DNA of 64,000 nucleotides from Yersinia entomophaga (GTDB taxonomy: Bacteria > Pseudomonadota > Gammaproteobacteria > Enterobacterales > Enterobacteriaceae). The first letter of the stretch is position 1. Every line of letters begins with the position of its first letter. The DNA lies in assembly GCF_001656035.1 (NCBI RefSeq), contig NZ_CP010029.1, positions 1,662,288-1,726,287 on the forward strand. The letters run 5' to 3'. The position numbers and the translations under genes were made by a program. This document shows positions 62,934 through 64,000 of the stretch, piece after piece. The notes under the pieces are model-generated. The model saw nothing but the letters and a program-made list of their open reading frames with translations, ran no database searches and was not told where the DNA came from.

Positions 62934-63787
62934 TGGCACAAAGAGATTATGTAAGCCGAGGGCGCTCAGGAGCGCGGCGCAAGAGCACCAGCAAGAAGAA
63001 AAGCAGTGCTCCAAGAATATCGAAAACCCTGGTGGCGCTAGCCGGCGCCTTGTTGGTGGTATTCGTTGGTGGCCTCTATTTCATTACTCATAACAAACCG
63101 GGTGAACTCCCGCTGTTACCCAGCCATGATCCGCGCACGGGCAATGGATTACCGCCTAAGCCGGAAGAACGCTGGCGGTATATCAAAGAACTAGAAAATC
63201 GTCAGATTGGTGTAACGACGCCAACCGAACCTTCTGCTGGCGGCGGCATCGATGCAAAAACCCAGTTAACCAACGAACAGCGCCAATTATTAGAACAAAT
63301 GCAGGCCGATATGCGGCAACAACCGACACAACTGTCGGAAGTGCCTTATAACGATGCCACTCAGGTTCCTCGTTCTCAGGTAACAATCAAGCCGCCAGTG
63401 AATGTTCAGCCACAGATTCAGCAACCGGTTAGCCAACCGCGCCAAACCGCGCCGGTAACAGCGCCATCAGCGCAGCAGCGGATGTTGCCGTCTAATCCGG
63501 CTCCGGTTACTCCGGCGGTAACGCCACCGAAGCCGGAAAAAGAGAAGGAAAAAGAAAAAACCCAGCGCTGGATGTTGCAGTGTGGTTCCTTCAAAGCAAT
63601 GGATCAGGCCGAATCAGTGCGCGCGCAGCTGGCATTTGAAGGTATTGAGAGCCGGATTACTACCGGTGGCGGTTGGAATCGCGTGGTTCTGGGGCCTTAT
63701 AGCACCCGCCCTGCGGCAGATAAAATGCAGCAACGATTGAAAGGCGCAGGTGTATCCAGCTGTATTCCCCTCTCTATTGGGGGTTGA
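62933..63787 (+). CDS. ftsN: FtsN, essential cell division protein
   Basis: FtsN (284 aa; E. coli 319) is a bitopic membrane protein that triggers septal peptidoglycan synthesis by FtsWI. The cytoplasmic N-terminus starts AQRDYVSRGRSGARRKSTSK, a membrane helix follows (LVALAGALLVVFVGGLYFIT, about 34-53), then PPKPEERWRYIKELENRQ, QLTNEQRQLLEQMQADMRQQ (the helix region containing the essential segment), a Pro/Gln-rich linker, and a C-terminal SPOR domain (RWMLQCGSFKAMDQAESVRA). The linker is shorter than in E. coli. The start is GTG 62933, matching the E. coli MAQRDYV N-terminus. Confidence 0.95.
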   Translation: MAQRDYVSRGRSGARRKSTSKKKSSAPRISKTLVALAGALLVVFVGGLYFITHNKPGELPLLPSHDPRTGNGLPPKPEERWRYIKELENRQIGVTTPTEPSAGGGIDAKTQLTNEQRQLLEQMQADMRQQPTQLSEVPYNDATQVPRSQVTIKPPVNVQPQIQQPVSQPRQTAPVTAPSAQQRMLPSNPAPVTPAVTPPKPEKEKEKEKTQRWMLQCGSFKAMDQAESVRAQLAFEGIESRITTGGGWNRVVLGPYSTRPAADKMQQRLKGAGVSSCIPLSIGG

Positions 63788-63810
63788 AAAGTATCAATCC
63801 CCCCCCATTT
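63783..63810 (+). promoter_or_regulatory. Sigma-32 heat-shock promoter of hslVU
   Basis: GTTGAAA (63783-63789), 13 bp, and CCCCATTT (63803-63810) match the sigma-32 elements CTTGAAA and CCCCATNT with accepted spacing. It lies 76 bp before hslV, and its -35 element includes the ftsN stop codon. Confidence 0.8.
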
Positions 63811-63886
63811 ATAATCTCAATATGCCTCGCGTTGTGTTGAACGATACAACGCGGGGGCTCATTCCGTCTGCAACGAGGGTTCGCTC

Positions 63887-64000
63887 GTGACAACAATTGT
63901 AAGTGTACGCCGAAATGGCCATGTAGTAATTGGTGGTGATGGTCAGGTCACTCTGGGCAATACCGTGATGAAAGGGAACGCTAAAAAAGTTCGCCGCCTA
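63887..64000 (+). CDS. hslV: HslV (ClpQ), ATP-dependent protease peptidase subunit (N-terminal part)
   Basis: The gene runs off the window edge; 38 codons are visible. After processing of the initiating Met (GTG at 63887), the sequence [20 protein letters not shown] starts with the catalytic N-terminal threonine of the HslV family, followed by [17 protein letters not shown]. HslV forms a double hexamer capped by the HslU ATPase and degrades misfolded and regulatory proteins. A GAGG ribosome site precedes it. The ftsN-hslV-hslU order is as in E. coli, and a heat-shock promoter lies upstream. Confidence 0.97.
   Translation, partial: MTTIVSVRRNGHVVIGGDGQVTLGNTVMKGNAKKVRRL

Overview
The window is chromosomal DNA of a gamma-proteobacterium of the order Enterobacterales, most probably a Yersinia. 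Nearly every core protein matches its E. coli counterpart in length and motifs. The combination of a hasRADEB haem-acquisition operon between oxyR and argH, a fused peroxiredoxin-glutaredoxin beside oxyR, an exopolygalacturonase between gppA and rep, and an argG inside argCBGH is the arrangement I associate with Yersinia. The genus is an inference from gene content and order; the species cannot be read from the sequence alone.

Layout. 1-5150: end of gppA, a secreted pectin-degrading exopolygalacturonase (pehX), the helicase gene rep, and ppiC. 5200-14410: branched-chain amino acid block, ilvC and its divergent activator ilvY, then the ilvLGMEDA operon on the minus strand with a readable 32-residue leader peptide and attenuator and an intact ilvG. 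14730-17590: comM, maoP, hdfR. 17590-19010: about 1.4 kb with no convincing gene, containing what looks like decayed coding DNA and a 17.5-copy tandem array of an 8-bp unit that contains a perfect Shine-Dalgarno core. 19030-25010: a complete rRNA operon on the minus strand (P1, P2, boxA, 16S, tRNA-Ile, tRNA-Ala, 23S, 5S, tRNA-Asp, tRNA-Trp, terminator). 25030-30380: murI, btuB with its cobalamin riboswitch, trmA, yijD, fabR. 30600-35300: a redox block of sthA, oxyR, a Prx-Grx fusion with a well-spaced OxyR site in front of it, and an Lpd-like flavoprotein with an unusual C-terminal CxxC tail. 35530-36110: a hicAB-type toxin-antitoxin pair. 36250-43760: Fur-regulated hasRADEB. 44010-50010: the argCBGH operon divergent from argE with tandem ARG boxes. 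50440-53080: ppc. 53190-58660: metF, metBL and metJ with MetJ operators. 58910-64000: rpmE, priA, cytR, ftsN and the start of hslV with a heat-shock promoter.

How the genes work together. Three amino acid pathways (Ile/Val/Leu, Arg, Met) sit close together, each with its own control visible in the DNA: leader-peptide attenuation plus IlvY, ArgR boxes, and MetJ boxes. The oxidative-stress block joins the sensor (OxyR), an effector peroxidase (Prx-Grx), a candidate disulfide reductase and the NADPH/NADH balancing transhydrogenase SthA. The has genes secrete a haem-scavenging protein, take it up through HasR and power the uptake with a dedicated TonB-like HasB.

The most interesting items are the CxxC-tailed flavoprotein paired with the Prx-Grx fusion (with a terminator hairpin placed just before its start codon), the SD-core repeat array just behind the rRNA operon, the hemophore without the usual distal histidine, and a 13-codon leader ORF overlapping the GTG start of ftsN. 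Nothing in the window is clearly a wholly new system; those are the best leads.
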